From assembly GCF_011777505.1 (NCBI RefSeq), contig NZ_JAATJT010000003.1:558001-622000 (forward strand): 64,000 nucleotides of DNA, read 5' to 3'. The notes beneath the pieces are model-generated. The model was not told where the DNA came from, searched no databases, and saw nothing but the letters and a program-made list of their open reading frames with translations. Shown piece after piece: positions 34,535 through 44,553 of the stretch (its first letter is position 1; each line of letters starts with the position of its first letter). This DNA is from Gaetbulibacter sp. S0825 (GTDB taxonomy: Bacteria; Bacteroidota; Bacteroidia; Flavobacteriales; Flavobacteriaceae). A program made the translations under genes and the position numbers.

Positions 34535-36028
34535 TTATCTGTTTCTCCAGAAAAAAGGTGTTAATAAAATAAGAACTGTAAACAATTCTAAACGACCAAT
34601 AAGCATTAAAAAGGACGCCCACCATTTACCAATTGCAGGCATATCGTAAAAGTTATTTACTGGTCCAAAGTCTCCCAACGCAGGCCCAACGTTTCCTAAA
34701 CTTGAAGCTGCAACACCTATAGCAGATTTAAAATCTAAACCTAACATAGAAAACACCAATGCACCAACAATAAATGACAGCATATAGAGAATAAAAAACG
34801 CTAGAATATTAAAAATAATCTTCTCGTCAATAGATTTTTTATTGTAACGTACAGGTAAAATAGCATTTGGGTGTAATGTGCGTTTAAACTCCATAAAGCC
34901 ATTGCGAATCATTAATAAATGTCGCACTACTTTCACGCCACCAGAAGTACTTCCTGCTGATCCACCAAGAAACATTAATCCAAAAAAGAAAACGGTTAAA
35001 AATGGTGTCCAAAGTGTAAAATCGGCAGTAACAAATCCTGTGGTAGTAATAATTGCAAGCACTTGAAACAAGGCGTGTCTTAAAGCACTTTCACCTTCTC
35101 CCCAAACCATTGGATGTGCAATGGAAGATGCTGTAACATCTGCCTTAAAGTAAATAATCAAAGAGGCTACAATTGTAAAAATTACAATAAATTTAAAGTA
35201 CAATTTAAACTCTTCATCTTTTATTATTTTTTGAACACGTCCTTTAAACGCAAAGTAACTTAGTACAAAATTGGTTCCTGCTAAGAACATGAACAAAATC
35301 ACAATGTATTGAATGATAGGCTGATTATTCCAATATGCTAAACTTGCATTTTTTGTTGAAAACCCACCAGTAGACAAAGTACTCATTGAATGATTAATAG
35401 CGTCAAAAAACGACATTCCTGCAACTTGCAACAATACTGTTTCCGCTGCTGTGTATCCAAAATAGATTAACCATAAACGCTTAGCGGTATCGGTAATTCT
35501 AGGATGTAACTTATCTGCACTTGGCCCAGGAGCTTCAGCAGCAAATAACTGCATTCCTCCAATACCCAATAATGGTAAAATAGCAATGGCAAGTACAATA
35601 ATTCCCATACCTCCTATCCAATGCGTTAAACTTCTCCAAAATAAGACTCCTTCTGGTAAGGATTCTATATCATTTAAAATGGTTGAGCCAGTTGTTGTAT
35701 ATCCCGAAATGGTTTCAAAAAAGGCATTAGTGAAACTTGGAATAGAATCGGTTAAAACATAAGGTAGAGTTCCAGAAAGTGCCATGATAATCCACCCAAA
35801 GGTTACTACAATATAACCTTCACGTTTATTCATTTCTTTTTCATGATTTTTGGTAATCAACATAACAAGAATGCCAATAACCATAACCGCAATTCCAGAT
35901 AATGAAATACTAAGTGTCGCACCATCATTATAAGCATAACTCATAATGGCCGCAAGCAACATAAAACCACCATTAAATAATAGTAGTAATCCAAGAAAAT
36001 GAAAAATTATTTTATAGTTAAGTTTCAT
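34535..36028 (-). CDS. trkH: Potassium uptake protein TrkH
   Basis: 497-residue inner membrane K+ channel subunit of the TrkH/KtrB superfamily. The repeated selectivity-filter glycines are seen in SGYTTTGSTI, STGGFSTKN, TTTGFVTADF and SSLGNVGPALGDFG. The helix after the filter contains FGLMFLGGSAGSTSGGVKVV. It lies 21 bases after trkA, its cytosolic gating partner, so the two form an operon. Confidence 0.96.
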   Translation of the reverse strand: MKLNYKIIFHFLGLLLLFNGGFMLLAAIMSYAYNDGATLSISLSGIAVMVIGILVMLITKNHEKEMNKREGYIVVTFGWIIMALSGTLPYVLTDSIPSFTNAFFETISGYTTTGSTILNDIESLPEGVLFWRSLTHWIGGMGIIVLAIAILPLLGIGGMQLFAAEAPGPSADKLHPRITDTAKRLWLIYFGYTAAETVLLQVAGMSFFDAINHSMSTLSTGGFSTKNASLAYWNNQPIIQYIVILFMFLAGTNFVLSYFAFKGRVQKIIKDEEFKLYFKFIVIFTIVASLIIYFKADVTASSIAHPMVWGEGESALRHALFQVLAIITTTGFVTADFTLWTPFLTVFFFGLMFLGGSAGSTSGGVKVVRHLLMIRNGFMEFKRTLHPNAILPVRYNKKSIDEKIIFNILAFFILYMLSFIVGALVFSMLGLDFKSAIGVAASSLGNVGPALGDFGPVNNFYDMPAIGKWWASFLMLIGRLELFTVLILLTPFFWRNR

Positions 36029-36049
36029 TAACGATACTCATTTCTTTCA

Positions 36050-37399
36050 CTAATAGAAAAAGCTTTCAACTTTTTTAATTGATTGAGGCAAGCAACACAC
36101 CACTACTCTGTCTCCTGCTTCAACTTTAAAATCTCCTAAAGCAATAACACCTTCATCATTACGTATAACACCACCAATAATTGCAGAACGGGGGAATTTA
36201 ATCTCCTTTATAAGTTTATTACAAATTTTTGATTCAGGTTTTACAATAAACTCCAGCAACTCAGCATCCATATTGTTGAGTTTTGTCATAGCTACAACCT
36301 CACCTTTACGTATATACCTAAAAATATTGTTTGCTGCTAAGAGTTTTTTATTAATTAAAGTATCGATACCTATAGAATGGGACAACTCGAAATAATCCAT
36401 ATTTTCAACCAAGGCAATTGTTTTTTTAACGCCTCTTGAATTTGCAACAAGACATGACATTATATTTGTTTCGGAGTTTCCAGTAACCGAAATAAAAGCG
36501 TCCATATCTTCAATGTTTTCCTCATCAAGAAGCTCAACATTTCTTCCATCACCATTAATAACCAAAGTATTTGGAAGCTCATCAGCAAGATCCATTGCAA
36601 TATCTCTATCCTTCTCTATTAACTTGATATTAAATTTATTGTCTGTTAAATCTCTTGCTGTTTTTGAGCCAATTTTTCCTCCTCCAAGAATCATGACATT
36701 CTTAATTTCGGTCTTAAATTTTCCAGTAAGTTTACATATCTCCTCATCACCTCCTTTTGAGGTCATAAACACCACGTGATCACCTTCTTTTAAAAGTGTA
36801 TCTCCTCTTGGAATGATAGTTAAATGCGACCCAAAACGCTGTATTGCAATAGGCATAAAATGTACTTCAGGCATCAACTTTGCAGCGTCTTTAACTGACT
36901 TTCCGACTATTGCAGCTGTTCTTGAAAGATTGAGTCCAAGCATTGTCAAAGCACCATCTTCGAACTCATAAGTATCGCTAAAAACAGATTGATTTAAAAG
37001 CAATTCTATTTCGGCTGCTGCCAAAGATTCTGGAGAAATCAACTCATCAATTCCAAATCTGGTAAAGCCTACTTCATCTTTAAAATCTATAAACTCTGTA
37101 TTAGAAATTCTTGAAATAGTTTGTTTTGCTCCTAATTGTTTTGCTAAAACACTGGCGGTAATATTTGTGGTTTCTGAAGATGTTACTGCTATAAACAAAT
37201 CGGCATTATCAACACGACAATCTTTTAAAATAGCAATAGATGTTGCATCTCCTTTAACAACCTTAATATCTAAATGCGTATCCGCATAAATAAGGCTATC
37301 TTTTTTTGAGTCTATTAATGTAATTTCTTGAGATTCGTAAGATAAAAGTTTTGCTAAATGAAATCCCACTTCACCAGCTCCAGCAATAATAATCTTCAT
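36050..37399 (-). CDS. trkA: Trk system potassium transporter TrkA
   Basis: 449 residues with two RCK modules in tandem. First Rossmann motif [20 protein letters not shown], second [20 protein letters not shown] (about residue 230). Each is followed by an RCK-C domain ([17 protein letters not shown] and [20 protein letters not shown]). It binds nucleotides and gates TrkH. First gene of the trkA-trkH pair, divergent from ubiE. Confidence 0.96.
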   Translation of the reverse strand: MKIIIAGAGEVGFHLAKLLSYESQEITLIDSKKDSLIYADTHLDIKVVKGDATSIAILKDCRVDNADLFIAVTSSETTNITASVLAKQLGAKQTISRISNTEFIDFKDEVGFTRFGIDELISPESLAAAEIELLLNQSVFSDTYEFEDGALTMLGLNLSRTAAIVGKSVKDAAKLMPEVHFMPIAIQRFGSHLTIIPRGDTLLKEGDHVVFMTSKGGDEEICKLTGKFKTEIKNVMILGGGKIGSKTARDLTDNKFNIKLIEKDRDIAMDLADELPNTLVINGDGRNVELLDEENIEDMDAFISVTGNSETNIMSCLVANSRGVKKTIALVENMDYFELSHSIGIDTLINKKLLAANNIFRYIRKGEVVAMTKLNNMDAELLEFIVKPESKICNKLIKEIKFPRSAIIGGVIRNDEGVIALGDFKVEAGDRVVVCCLPQSIKKVESFFY

Positions 37400-37513
37400 C
37401 TGTTATTATTAAATATAAAGATGTGCAAATATAATTTATTTTTAGGGATTTGTATGCGAATTGCATTTCTTTGCACTAAATATCACTTAACATCAAATTT
37501 TTCTAACATATTC

Positions 37514-38245
37514 ATGTCTAAAAAAGTAAACCCATATAAAAACAGCGATTTAAGCAAGAAAGAGCAGGTTACAAAAATGTTTGATACCATTTCTAAAGAA
37601 TATGATGGCTTAAATCGTGTAATTTCTTTTGGCATAGATGTGAAATGGCGTAAAAAAGTTGTGGCTATCGTTGCAAAAAAACAACCTGACACCATACTTG
37701 ATATTGCAACAGGAACAGGAGATTTAGCGATTAACTTATCTGAAACCAATGCTTCAAAAATAATTGGATTGGATATTAGCGATGGCATGCTAGAAGTTGG
37801 TAGACAAAAAATCACCAAAAAACATTTGAACAATAAAATTGATATGATATTAGGTGATTCTGAAAATCTGCCTTTTGATGACAATACATTTGATGCAATA
37901 ACTGTAGCCTTTGGTGTACGAAATTTCGAAAACTTAGAAAAAGGGCTATCCGAAATTTTACGTGTTTTAAAACCCCAAGGTATTTTTGTGATTTTGGAAA
38001 CATCAGTACCAACTAAATTCCCTTTTAAACAGGGTTATAATATTTATACTAAAGGAATTATGCCATTAATTGGTAAATTATTTTCTAGAGACAAAGTTGC
38101 CTATTCCTATTTAAGCGAATCGGCTTCAGTTTTTCCTTATGGCGAGGCATTAAACAATATTTTACATAAAATTGGGTTTATTAATGCGGAAGCATTGCCA
38201 CAAACATTTGGTGTGGCAACCATATATAAAGCAACTAAGCAGTAA
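37514..38245 (+). CDS. ubiE: Demethylmenaquinone methyltransferase
   Basis: Methylates demethylmenaquinone in the last step of menaquinone synthesis; with NQR in the window, menaquinone is the likely electron acceptor. 243 residues from [20 protein letters not shown]. An upstream in-frame start at 37358 overlaps trkA and was rejected. Motifs: [45 protein letters not shown], and [13 protein letters not shown] specific to the UbiE/MenG family. porT follows after two bases. Confidence 0.95.
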   Translation: MSKKVNPYKNSDLSKKEQVTKMFDTISKEYDGLNRVISFGIDVKWRKKVVAIVAKKQPDTILDIATGTGDLAINLSETNASKIIGLDISDGMLEVGRQKITKKHLNNKIDMILGDSENLPFDDNTFDAITVAFGVRNFENLEKGLSEILRVLKPQGIFVILETSVPTKFPFKQGYNIYTKGIMPLIGKLFSRDKVAYSYLSESASVFPYGEALNNILHKIGFINAEALPQTFGVATIYKATKQ

Positions 38246-38247
38246 CT

Positions 38248-38961
38248 ATGAAGAACATACTTTTAGTTTTAACATTACTAATATTTACGCAAACAGCTTC
38301 GGCACAACTATTTAGCAAAAATAAAATCCAAAACAATCAAAACATGGATAAGCCTAAATGGTCTTATGGTTATTTTTTAGGATTTAATAGTTATGATTAT
38401 AATTTTGACTACAACCAAGATTTACCAGATATCCAAACACTAAAAACTGTTGGCTTTAGCGTTGGTCTTGTGGGTAACATGCGTATAAACGATTATATAG
38501 ATATACGTTTAGAACCAGGTTTATACATTACTAAACGTGAATTACATTACCATAGCAGTTATTTTAATGGTGTATCTTATAACGACTCAGACCTATTGAG
38601 AGAAGTAAACTCTACGTATATACATTTTCCTCTGCTTTTAAAATTATCTACAAAGCGTGTCAATAACATTAAACCGTTTGTGGTTGGTGGTTTTTCTACT
38701 TCTGTAAACTTATCCAGTAACCAAAATAACCCTGATGATAACAGCAATGGTCAGTTTAGAACAAAAAATGGTGTAATTTTTTACGAAGTTGGTGCAGGAA
38801 TAGACATCTATTTACCATGGTTTAAATTTACGCCTTCTGTTAGAGGTGTTTTTGCTATTAATGATGAATTGGTTAGAGATGTAGATCCAGATAGCCCTTG
38901 GACTAGCAATATAACAACTATGAAATCTAGAGGTTTGTTCATCAACTTTACATTTCAATAG
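38248..38961 (+). CDS. porT: Type IX secretion outer membrane protein PorT
   Basis: 237 residues with a signal peptide ending TQTASAQ and an outer-membrane beta-barrel body: WSYGYFLGFNSYDYNFDYN, VGFSVGLVGNMRINDYIDIR, EPGLYITKREL and FEVGAGIDIYLPWFKFTPSV-like strands toward a C-terminal aromatic residue (INFTFQ). The ubiE-porT pair is a familiar gene order in Bacteroidetes and supports PorT rather than a generic porin. The last 14 bases overlap the convergent RNA methyltransferase gene. Confidence 0.88.
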   Translation: MKNILLVLTLLIFTQTASAQLFSKNKIQNNQNMDKPKWSYGYFLGFNSYDYNFDYNQDLPDIQTLKTVGFSVGLVGNMRINDYIDIRLEPGLYITKRELHYHSSYFNGVSYNDSDLLREVNSTYIHFPLLLKLSTKRVNNIKPFVVGGFSTSVNLSSNQNNPDDNSNGQFRTKNGVIFYEVGAGIDIYLPWFKFTPSVRGVFAINDELVRDVDPDSPWTSNITTMKSRGLFINFTFQ

Positions 38962-39682
38962 ATCTTCTCTTAAACTCACTTAATAATATCGCTGTGGCGT
39001 TTGCTACATTTAAACTTTCGGTTGCTTGCAATTCACCAAAACGAGGAATAGAAATCCGTTTTGTTACTTGACTTTCTATGTCATGGCAAATACCGTTTGC
39101 TTCGTTTCCTAAAACCAAAATTCCAGAATTTGGCAATTTACTTTCATACACATTTTCTCCGTCCATAAATGCTCCAAAAACTTCTGCTTTTTGAATTTGT
39201 AGCACTTGTTTTAAATCTATATAACTTACGTTAACTCTTGTAATAGAGCCCATTGTGGCTTGTATTACTTTTGGATTATAACAATCTACAGTTTCATAGC
39301 TGCATATAAGGTCTTTAACACCAAACCAGTCGCATAATCGAATTATTGTTCCTAAATTCCCAGGATCTCTAACGTCATCTAATGCAACAACTAACTTAGA
39401 AAAGTCGATAGAAGTTTCATTTGGAATTTCAAAAACTGCCAAAGCGGTATTTGGTGATTTTAAAAAACTGATTTTTTTAAGTTCTGTGTTTGAAATTTGA
39501 GTCATTAAGTCATCTAAAACATCAAACTCCAACATAGTTGTGTATAGCTGATGTAATTGTAAATTTGACTGTAATAGTTCTAGAATAGTTTTTTTCCCTT
39601 CAGCAACAAATAACTTGTATTGCTGACGGTACTTTTTTTGTTTTAGACTTGTTATGAGCTTTATTTGACTTTTACTTAGCAT
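38948..39682 (-). CDS. SpoU/TrmH-type RNA 2'-O-methyltransferase
   Basis: 244 residues. An N-terminal substrate-binding part (QIKLITSLKQKKYRQQYKLF, VAEGKKTILELL) is followed by a SPOUT domain with motif 1 LDDVRDPGNLGTIIRLCDWF, motif 2 ILVLGNEANGI and motif 3 IPRFGELQATESLNVANATA, which forms the trefoil knot. It modifies rRNA or tRNA ribose; the exact site is unknown. It ends inside porT by 14 bases. Confidence 0.93.
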   Translation of the reverse strand: MLSKSQIKLITSLKQKKYRQQYKLFVAEGKKTILELLQSNLQLHQLYTTMLEFDVLDDLMTQISNTELKKISFLKSPNTALAVFEIPNETSIDFSKLVVALDDVRDPGNLGTIIRLCDWFGVKDLICSYETVDCYNPKVIQATMGSITRVNVSYIDLKQVLQIQKAEVFGAFMDGENVYESKLPNSGILVLGNEANGICHDIESQVTKRISIPRFGELQATESLNVANATAILLSEFKRRSIEM

Positions 39683-39788
39683 TCCAACAAATATCGAATT
39701 TTATCGTTTTAAATTTATATAAAGAAACATATTAATTATAAACAATAATAACCTCTTAGCTAATTATTTTTTTTCGATGGAAATAATG

Positions 39789-39796
39789 TATTTTTG
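39789..39796 (+). promoter_or_regulatory. -7 promoter box of tamL
   Basis: TATTTTTG fits TAnnTTTG and lies about 50 bases before the TTG start. Confidence 0.45.
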
Positions 39797-39845
39797 AAGC
39801 TACTAAGGTTTTGCTTTTTACAAACTTTTAATTTTTCCTTTTTAA

Positions 39846-42392
39846 TTGAAACACATCTTTACGAAAATATTATTTCTAGTAATTTTTATTAGCAGTATTG
39901 TATCATGCAATGTAGTTAAAAGAGTTAGTGAAGATGAGCATTTACTAACCAAAACCTCGGTTACTGTTAATGAGAAAACTACATCATCCGAAGAGATTAA
40001 CAATCTTGTATATCAACGAGCAAACAATAAACTACTTGGTTTTCCTTTAAGATTGCATATCTACAATTTAGCACGCCCAAATTTAGACTCTATATTAAAT
40101 GAAAAAATTTATAATAATCCTAAAAAATTAGCTCGAAAAACCAAGAGACTTTCTAGAAAACAACTAGAAAAAGACATAGAAACTAGAAAAAACCTAAACA
40201 GCTGGTTAAAAAAAACTGGGGAACCTCCTGTAATTTTAGATAGCATAAAAACCGAACGTTCGAAAAATAATTTAAACAATTATTATTACTGGAACGGTTG
40301 GTTTGATAGAGAAGTTACTTACGAGATTGATAAAAAAGAAAATAAACGAGCTGCAGTTAATTATTTTGTTAAAACTGGTAAGCCGTATTTATTAGATTCT
40401 ATTTACAGTTCTAACTCAGCAAAATTAATAGATTCACTTTACCAAAATGTCCAAGCTACGAGTTTGTTAAAAAAAGGAGATCAATTTAAAAAAGTAAATA
40501 TTGACAATGAAAGAGAAAGACTTACTGCATCCTTTAGAAACTCAGGTTTATATCATTTTTCTCAAGATTACATAGAGTTTGATATTATCAAGGATGATAG
40601 CATAAAAAGAGCAGATGTTGATGTAAAAATTAGAAACCGTACTATTCGTAATGAAGATTCAGTAGCTGTGGTGCCTTTTAAACCTTATAGAATTAGAAAT
40701 GTAAATATTATTACAGACGATTCTTTTGAAAAAGAAGGCGAAGAACCTCAACTTACTGCTAGATATGGTAATGCTCGATATTATAGTTTTGATAAATTGC
40801 GTTATCGACCAAAAGCTCTCCAGCAAGCCATCTTTATTAATAGAGGTGATTTATATAGCGATATAGATAGAACTAGAACATTTCGATACTTAAACAAATT
40901 TGGAATTTTTAAATATCCAAGTATTAGATATGATATACATGAGCAAGACTCCACATTAACTGCAAATATAAAACTGTCACCAAGAAAAAAATATGGTCTT
41001 GGATTAGATGTTAATGTATCGCAAAGCAATATTCAATCTGTTGGATTTTCCTTTAACACAGGGTTACTTATTCGAAATATTTTTAGAGGTGCAGAAACTT
41101 TTGAGATTTCAGCATTAGGTGCCATTGGAGCATCTAAAAATGGCTCAAGTAGCGATCAATTTTTTGATATAAATGAGGTTGGTGTCAATACAAAATTAAC
41201 CATTCCTAGGTTTTTCTTTCCTTTTAATACAGAGAGGATTATCCCTAAATATATGTCACCAATTACTAGGTTAAGTTTAGGTTTTACAAGTCAAACAAAT
41301 ATTGGTTTGGATAAACAAACGGTTAATGGTATTTTAAACTACAATTGGAATCCTTCTGAAACTGTCACCAATAATCTGGATTTATTTAACACGCAATATG
41401 TTAGAAATTTAAACCCCGGAAATTATTTTAAAGTCTATCAAAATTCATTTAACCGTTTAGAGAATATCGCAGTAAACACCTATAATACGCCGCCAGAATT
41501 TATTACAAACGATAATGGAACAGATGAATTAATTAGAAGTAAAGCCGATGAGTTCATAGATTTAGTGTTGCAAGATTCTGGTTTTGAAAATACCAACAGT
41601 GACGAGTACAAAACTGTAAATAATATTAAAGAACGTAAAGATAGACTTACCGAAGACAACCTAATTTTCGCTACTAGTTTTAGTTATGTAAAAGACAATC
41701 GAGAAAACTTGATTGATGAGACTTTTTCTATATTCAGGTTTAAATTAGAATCAGCTGGGAATTTATTAACGACAACATCAAAATTGTTGGGATTAAACAA
41801 GAACAATGACAATAGATATAAGCTATTTGGCGTACCTTACTCTCAGTATATTAAAACCGAATTTGACTATATAAAACATTGGGATATTGGCAGAAATAAT
41901 GTTATAGCTATACGAAGTTTCTTTGGCATAGCAATACCTTATGGAAATTCTAATAACATACCATTCTCGAAAAGTTTTTTTGCAGGAGGTGCTAACGACA
42001 ATAGAGCTTGGACAGCATATAATTTAGGACCAGGAAGTTCGGACAGTAATAATGAGTTTAACGAAGCAAACATGAAAATTGCCCTTAGCCTCGAACATCG
42101 TTTTAATTTATTTGGAAACCTAAACGGGGCTCTTTTTATAGATGCTGGAAACATATGGAATGTATTGGATAATGAAGATGACCCTAATGCAACTTTTACT
42201 GATTTTAATTCGTTAAAAGACATTGCCATTGGTTCTGGCTTCGGATTAAGATATGATTTTGGATTCTTCGTATTTAGGAGTGATATCGGCTTTAAAACCT
42301 ATGACCCATCATACAAAACTGCCAATCGATGGTTTAATGACTACAATTTTGGAAACGCAGTTTATAACATCGGAATAAACTATCCTTTTTAA
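39846..42392 (+). CDS. tamL: Translocation and assembly module lipoprotein TamL (BamA/TamA-like)
   Basis: 848-residue Omp85-family outer membrane protein. It starts at TTG, because an in-frame TAA lies immediately upstream and this is the only start that keeps the lipoprotein signal (LVIFISSIVSC). POTRA-like segments fill the first half (FKPYRIRNVNIITDDSFEKE, ALQQAIFINRGDLYSDIDRT). A 16-strand barrel domain follows (YGLGLDVNVSQSNIQSVGFS, FFAGGANDNRAWTAYNLGPG, IGSGFGLRYDFGFFVFRSDI), ending in the aromatic YNIGINYPF. Acts in outer membrane protein assembly with TamB. The lipid anchor replaces the cleavable signal of proteobacterial TamA. Confidence 0.93.
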   Translation: MKHIFTKILFLVIFISSIVSCNVVKRVSEDEHLLTKTSVTVNEKTTSSEEINNLVYQRANNKLLGFPLRLHIYNLARPNLDSILNEKIYNNPKKLARKTKRLSRKQLEKDIETRKNLNSWLKKTGEPPVILDSIKTERSKNNLNNYYYWNGWFDREVTYEIDKKENKRAAVNYFVKTGKPYLLDSIYSSNSAKLIDSLYQNVQATSLLKKGDQFKKVNIDNERERLTASFRNSGLYHFSQDYIEFDIIKDDSIKRADVDVKIRNRTIRNEDSVAVVPFKPYRIRNVNIITDDSFEKEGEEPQLTARYGNARYYSFDKLRYRPKALQQAIFINRGDLYSDIDRTRTFRYLNKFGIFKYPSIRYDIHEQDSTLTANIKLSPRKKYGLGLDVNVSQSNIQSVGFSFNTGLLIRNIFRGAETFEISALGAIGASKNGSSSDQFFDINEVGVNTKLTIPRFFFPFNTERIIPKYMSPITRLSLGFTSQTNIGLDKQTVNGILNYNWNPSETVTNNLDLFNTQYVRNLNPGNYFKVYQNSFNRLENIAVNTYNTPPEFITNDNGTDELIRSKADEFIDLVLQDSGFENTNSDEYKTVNNIKERKDRLTEDNLIFATSFSYVKDNRENLIDETFSIFRFKLESAGNLLTTTSKLLGLNKNNDNRYKLFGVPYSQYIKTEFDYIKHWDIGRNNVIAIRSFFGIAIPYGNSNNIPFSKSFFAGGANDNRAWTAYNLGPGSSDSNNEFNEANMKIALSLEHRFNLFGNLNGALFIDAGNIWNVLDNEDDPNATFTDFNSLKDIAIGSGFGLRYDFGFFVFRSDIGFKTYDPSYKTANRWFNDYNFGNAVYNIGINYPF

Positions 42393-42481
42393 CATAATTC
42401 TTTTGTTTTTTACTAAAACGATTGCGCAAACTTTTTGATTTTTTGGGTCTTCTAGCAAACCCATTTTGATTAAAATTTATG

Positions 42482-42489
42482 TAGTTTTG
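42482..42489 (+). promoter_or_regulatory. -7 promoter box of fbaA
   Basis: TAGTTTTG fits TAnnTTTG and lies 33 bases before the chosen ATG. It falls inside the longer open frame, which supports the internal start. Confidence 0.55.
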
Positions 42490-42522
42490 TATTTTACAAA
42501 TCATCTACAAAAACATCATAAA

Positions 42523-43590
42523 ATGGGACATAACATTAAAGCTGGAGTAGCAACTGGAAAAGAGGTACAAGAAATTTTTAAACTAGCCAAAGAAAAAGGG
42601 TTTGCATTACCTGCTGTAAATGTTGTTGGTTCGAATAGTATTAATGGTGTTTTAGAAACCGCAAGAGATTTAAACGCACCTGTAATCATCCAGTTTTCCA
42701 ATGGAGGTGCACATTTTAATGCAGGAAAAGGATTATCTAACGAGAATCAAAAAGCTGCCATTGCTGGTTCTGTCGCTGGTGCAAAACATGTACACTTACT
42801 AGCAAAAGAATATGGTGTCCCTGTAATTTTACACACCGATCATTGTGCAAAAAAACTATTACCATGGGTAGATGGCCTATTAGATGCAAGTGAGCAACAT
42901 TTTGCAAAAACTGGCAAGTCACTATATAGCTCGCACATGATTGACTTATCGGAAGAACCTATTGAAGAAAACATAGAAATATGTAAAACATATCTTCAAC
43001 GCATGAGCAAAATGGGGATGACACTTGAAATTGAATTAGGCATTACAGGAGGTGAAGAAGATGGTGTGGATAATACAGATGTAGATGATTCAAAACTATA
43101 CACCCAACCAGAAGAAGTTGCTTATGCTTTTGAAGAATTAAGCAAAATTAGCAACCAATTTACCATTGCAGCAGCTTTTGGAAATGTACATGGTGTTTAC
43201 AAACCTGGAAATGTAAAACTAACACCAAAAATTTTAAAAAATTCTCAAGAATATGTATCTAAAAAATTTAGTTTAGACCATAACCACATAGATTTTGTGT
43301 TTCACGGTGGCTCAGGTTCTACCGTTGAAGAAATTAGAGAAGCCATTGGCTATGGCGTTATAAAAATGAATATTGATACAGATATGCAATATGCGTTTAT
43401 GAGTGGCATTAGGGATTATTTTAAAACAAATGAAGCCTATTTACAATCGCAAATTGGAAACCCTGATGGCGATGATGTCCCAAACAAAAAATATTATGAT
43501 CCAAGAAAATGGCTACGTGAAGCAGAAAATTCTTTTGTTGAACGCTTAAAGAAAGCATTTGAAGATTTAAATAATGTAAATACATTATAA
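42523..43590 (+). CDS. fbaA: Class II fructose-bisphosphate aldolase
   Basis: Zinc-dependent cleavage of fructose-1,6-bisphosphate in glycolysis. 355 residues from MGHNIKAGVATGKEV. The 19 codons upstream include the promoter box and were excluded. Class II signs: LPAVNVVGSNSINGVLETAR, the zinc site VILHTDHCAKKLLPW, LEIELGITGGEEDGVDNTDV and FHGGSGSTVEEIREAIGYGV. Length and motifs match the longer class IIA (E. coli FbaA) type. Confidence 0.96.
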   Translation: MGHNIKAGVATGKEVQEIFKLAKEKGFALPAVNVVGSNSINGVLETARDLNAPVIIQFSNGGAHFNAGKGLSNENQKAAIAGSVAGAKHVHLLAKEYGVPVILHTDHCAKKLLPWVDGLLDASEQHFAKTGKSLYSSHMIDLSEEPIEENIEICKTYLQRMSKMGMTLEIELGITGGEEDGVDNTDVDDSKLYTQPEEVAYAFEELSKISNQFTIAAAFGNVHGVYKPGNVKLTPKILKNSQEYVSKKFSLDHNHIDFVFHGGSGSTVEEIREAIGYGVIKMNIDTDMQYAFMSGIRDYFKTNEAYLQSQIGNPDGDDVPNKKYYDPRKWLREAENSFVERLKKAFEDLNNVNTL

Positions 43591-43598
43591 AATTTATG

Positions 43599-43606
43599 TA
43601 GTTTTG
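43599..43606 (+). promoter_or_regulatory. -7 promoter box of accD
   Basis: TAGTTTTG fits TAnnTTTG, 27 bases before the start, in nearly the same sequence context as the fbaA box (TTTATGTAGTTTTG in both). Confidence 0.55.
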
Positions 43607-43632
43607 CATTCATACTAACTAATATAACTTAG

Positions 43633-44499
43633 ATGAGTAAAATGGCTTGGTTTAAACGTAAGGACAAAGGAATCCAAACTCCCACAGAAGCAAAAAAAGA
43701 TACTCCAAAAGGATTATGGTACAAATCTCCTACTGGAAAAGTAATTGATACCGAAGAATTAGAAAAAAACTATTATGTAAGTCCAGAAGATGGTTATCAT
43801 GTTCGCATTGGCAGTAAAGAGTATTTTGAAATCCTTTTCGATGATAATAAATTTAAAGAACTAGACGAAAAGCTAGAATCCAAAGACCCTTTAAGATTTA
43901 CCGATAATAAAAAATACACAGATCGTTTAAAAGCAGCTAAAGAAAAAACAAATCTAAAAGATGCTGTACGTACAGCTGTTGGAAAATCCAAAGGAAAAGA
44001 ACTTGTTATTGCATGTATGGATTTTAGTTTTATTGGAGGGTCTATGGGAAGTGTTGTAGGTGAAAAAATTGCACGTGCCGCAGATTATTCTTTAAAAAAG
44101 AAATTACCTTTTATGATTATTTCAAAATCTGGAGGTGCACGTATGATGGAGGCTGCATTATCTTTAATGCAATTAGCAAAAACATCTGCAAAATTAGCTC
44201 AACTTGCTGATGCAAAAATTCCATACATTTCACTATGTACAGACCCAACAACTGGTGGAACGACAGCATCGTTCGCAATGTTAGGAGACATTAATATAAG
44301 TGAACCTGGAGCGTTAATTGGATTTGCAGGGCCTCGTGTTGTTAGAGATACCACAGGGAAAGAATTACCTGAAGGTTTCCAAACCGCTGAGTTTTTACAA
44401 GAACATGGTTTTTTAGATTTTATAACTCATAGAAAAGACCTTAAAGACAAAATCAATCTTTATATAGATTTAATAACAAATCAACCTTTAAGAACATAA
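43633..44499 (+). CDS. accD: Acetyl-CoA carboxylase carboxyltransferase subunit beta
   Basis: Transfers CO2 from biotin to acetyl-CoA in the first committed step of fatty acid synthesis, together with AccA. 288 residues. Carboxyltransferase motifs: [54 protein letters not shown] and [11 protein letters not shown]. The N-terminal zinc-finger region is present in outline ([32 protein letters not shown]), but all four zinc cysteines are replaced and the first 60 residues contain no cysteine. A start at the second methionine (43642) is equally plausible. Confidence 0.96.
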   Translation: MSKMAWFKRKDKGIQTPTEAKKDTPKGLWYKSPTGKVIDTEELEKNYYVSPEDGYHVRIGSKEYFEILFDDNKFKELDEKLESKDPLRFTDNKKYTDRLKAAKEKTNLKDAVRTAVGKSKGKELVIACMDFSFIGGSMGSVVGEKIARAADYSLKKKLPFMIISKSGGARMMEAALSLMQLAKTSAKLAQLADAKIPYISLCTDPTTGGTTASFAMLGDINISEPGALIGFAGPRVVRDTTGKELPEGFQTAEFLQEHGFLDFITHRKDLKDKINLYIDLITNQPLRT

Positions 44500-44530
44500 A
44501 AAAAGCGAGCCAGTTGGCTCGCTTTTTTTA
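44498..44530 (+). terminator. Rho-independent terminator after accD
   Basis: AAAAAGCGAGCC-AGTT-GGCTCGCTTTTTTT: a strong 12-bp stem with a T-run. It may be bidirectional for the convergent lipoprotein gene. Confidence 0.85.
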
Positions 44531-44553
44531 TAACTACAAAATCAAAAACCTAC

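Noticed and set aside
37358-37513. 52-codon extension of UbiE
   Set aside because: It overlaps the start of divergent trkA, and UbiE proteins normally start just before the KxxxPY/Y region.
42466-42522. 19-codon extension of fructose-bisphosphate aldolase
   Set aside because: It contains the TAGTTTTG promoter box and has no counterpart in the family.
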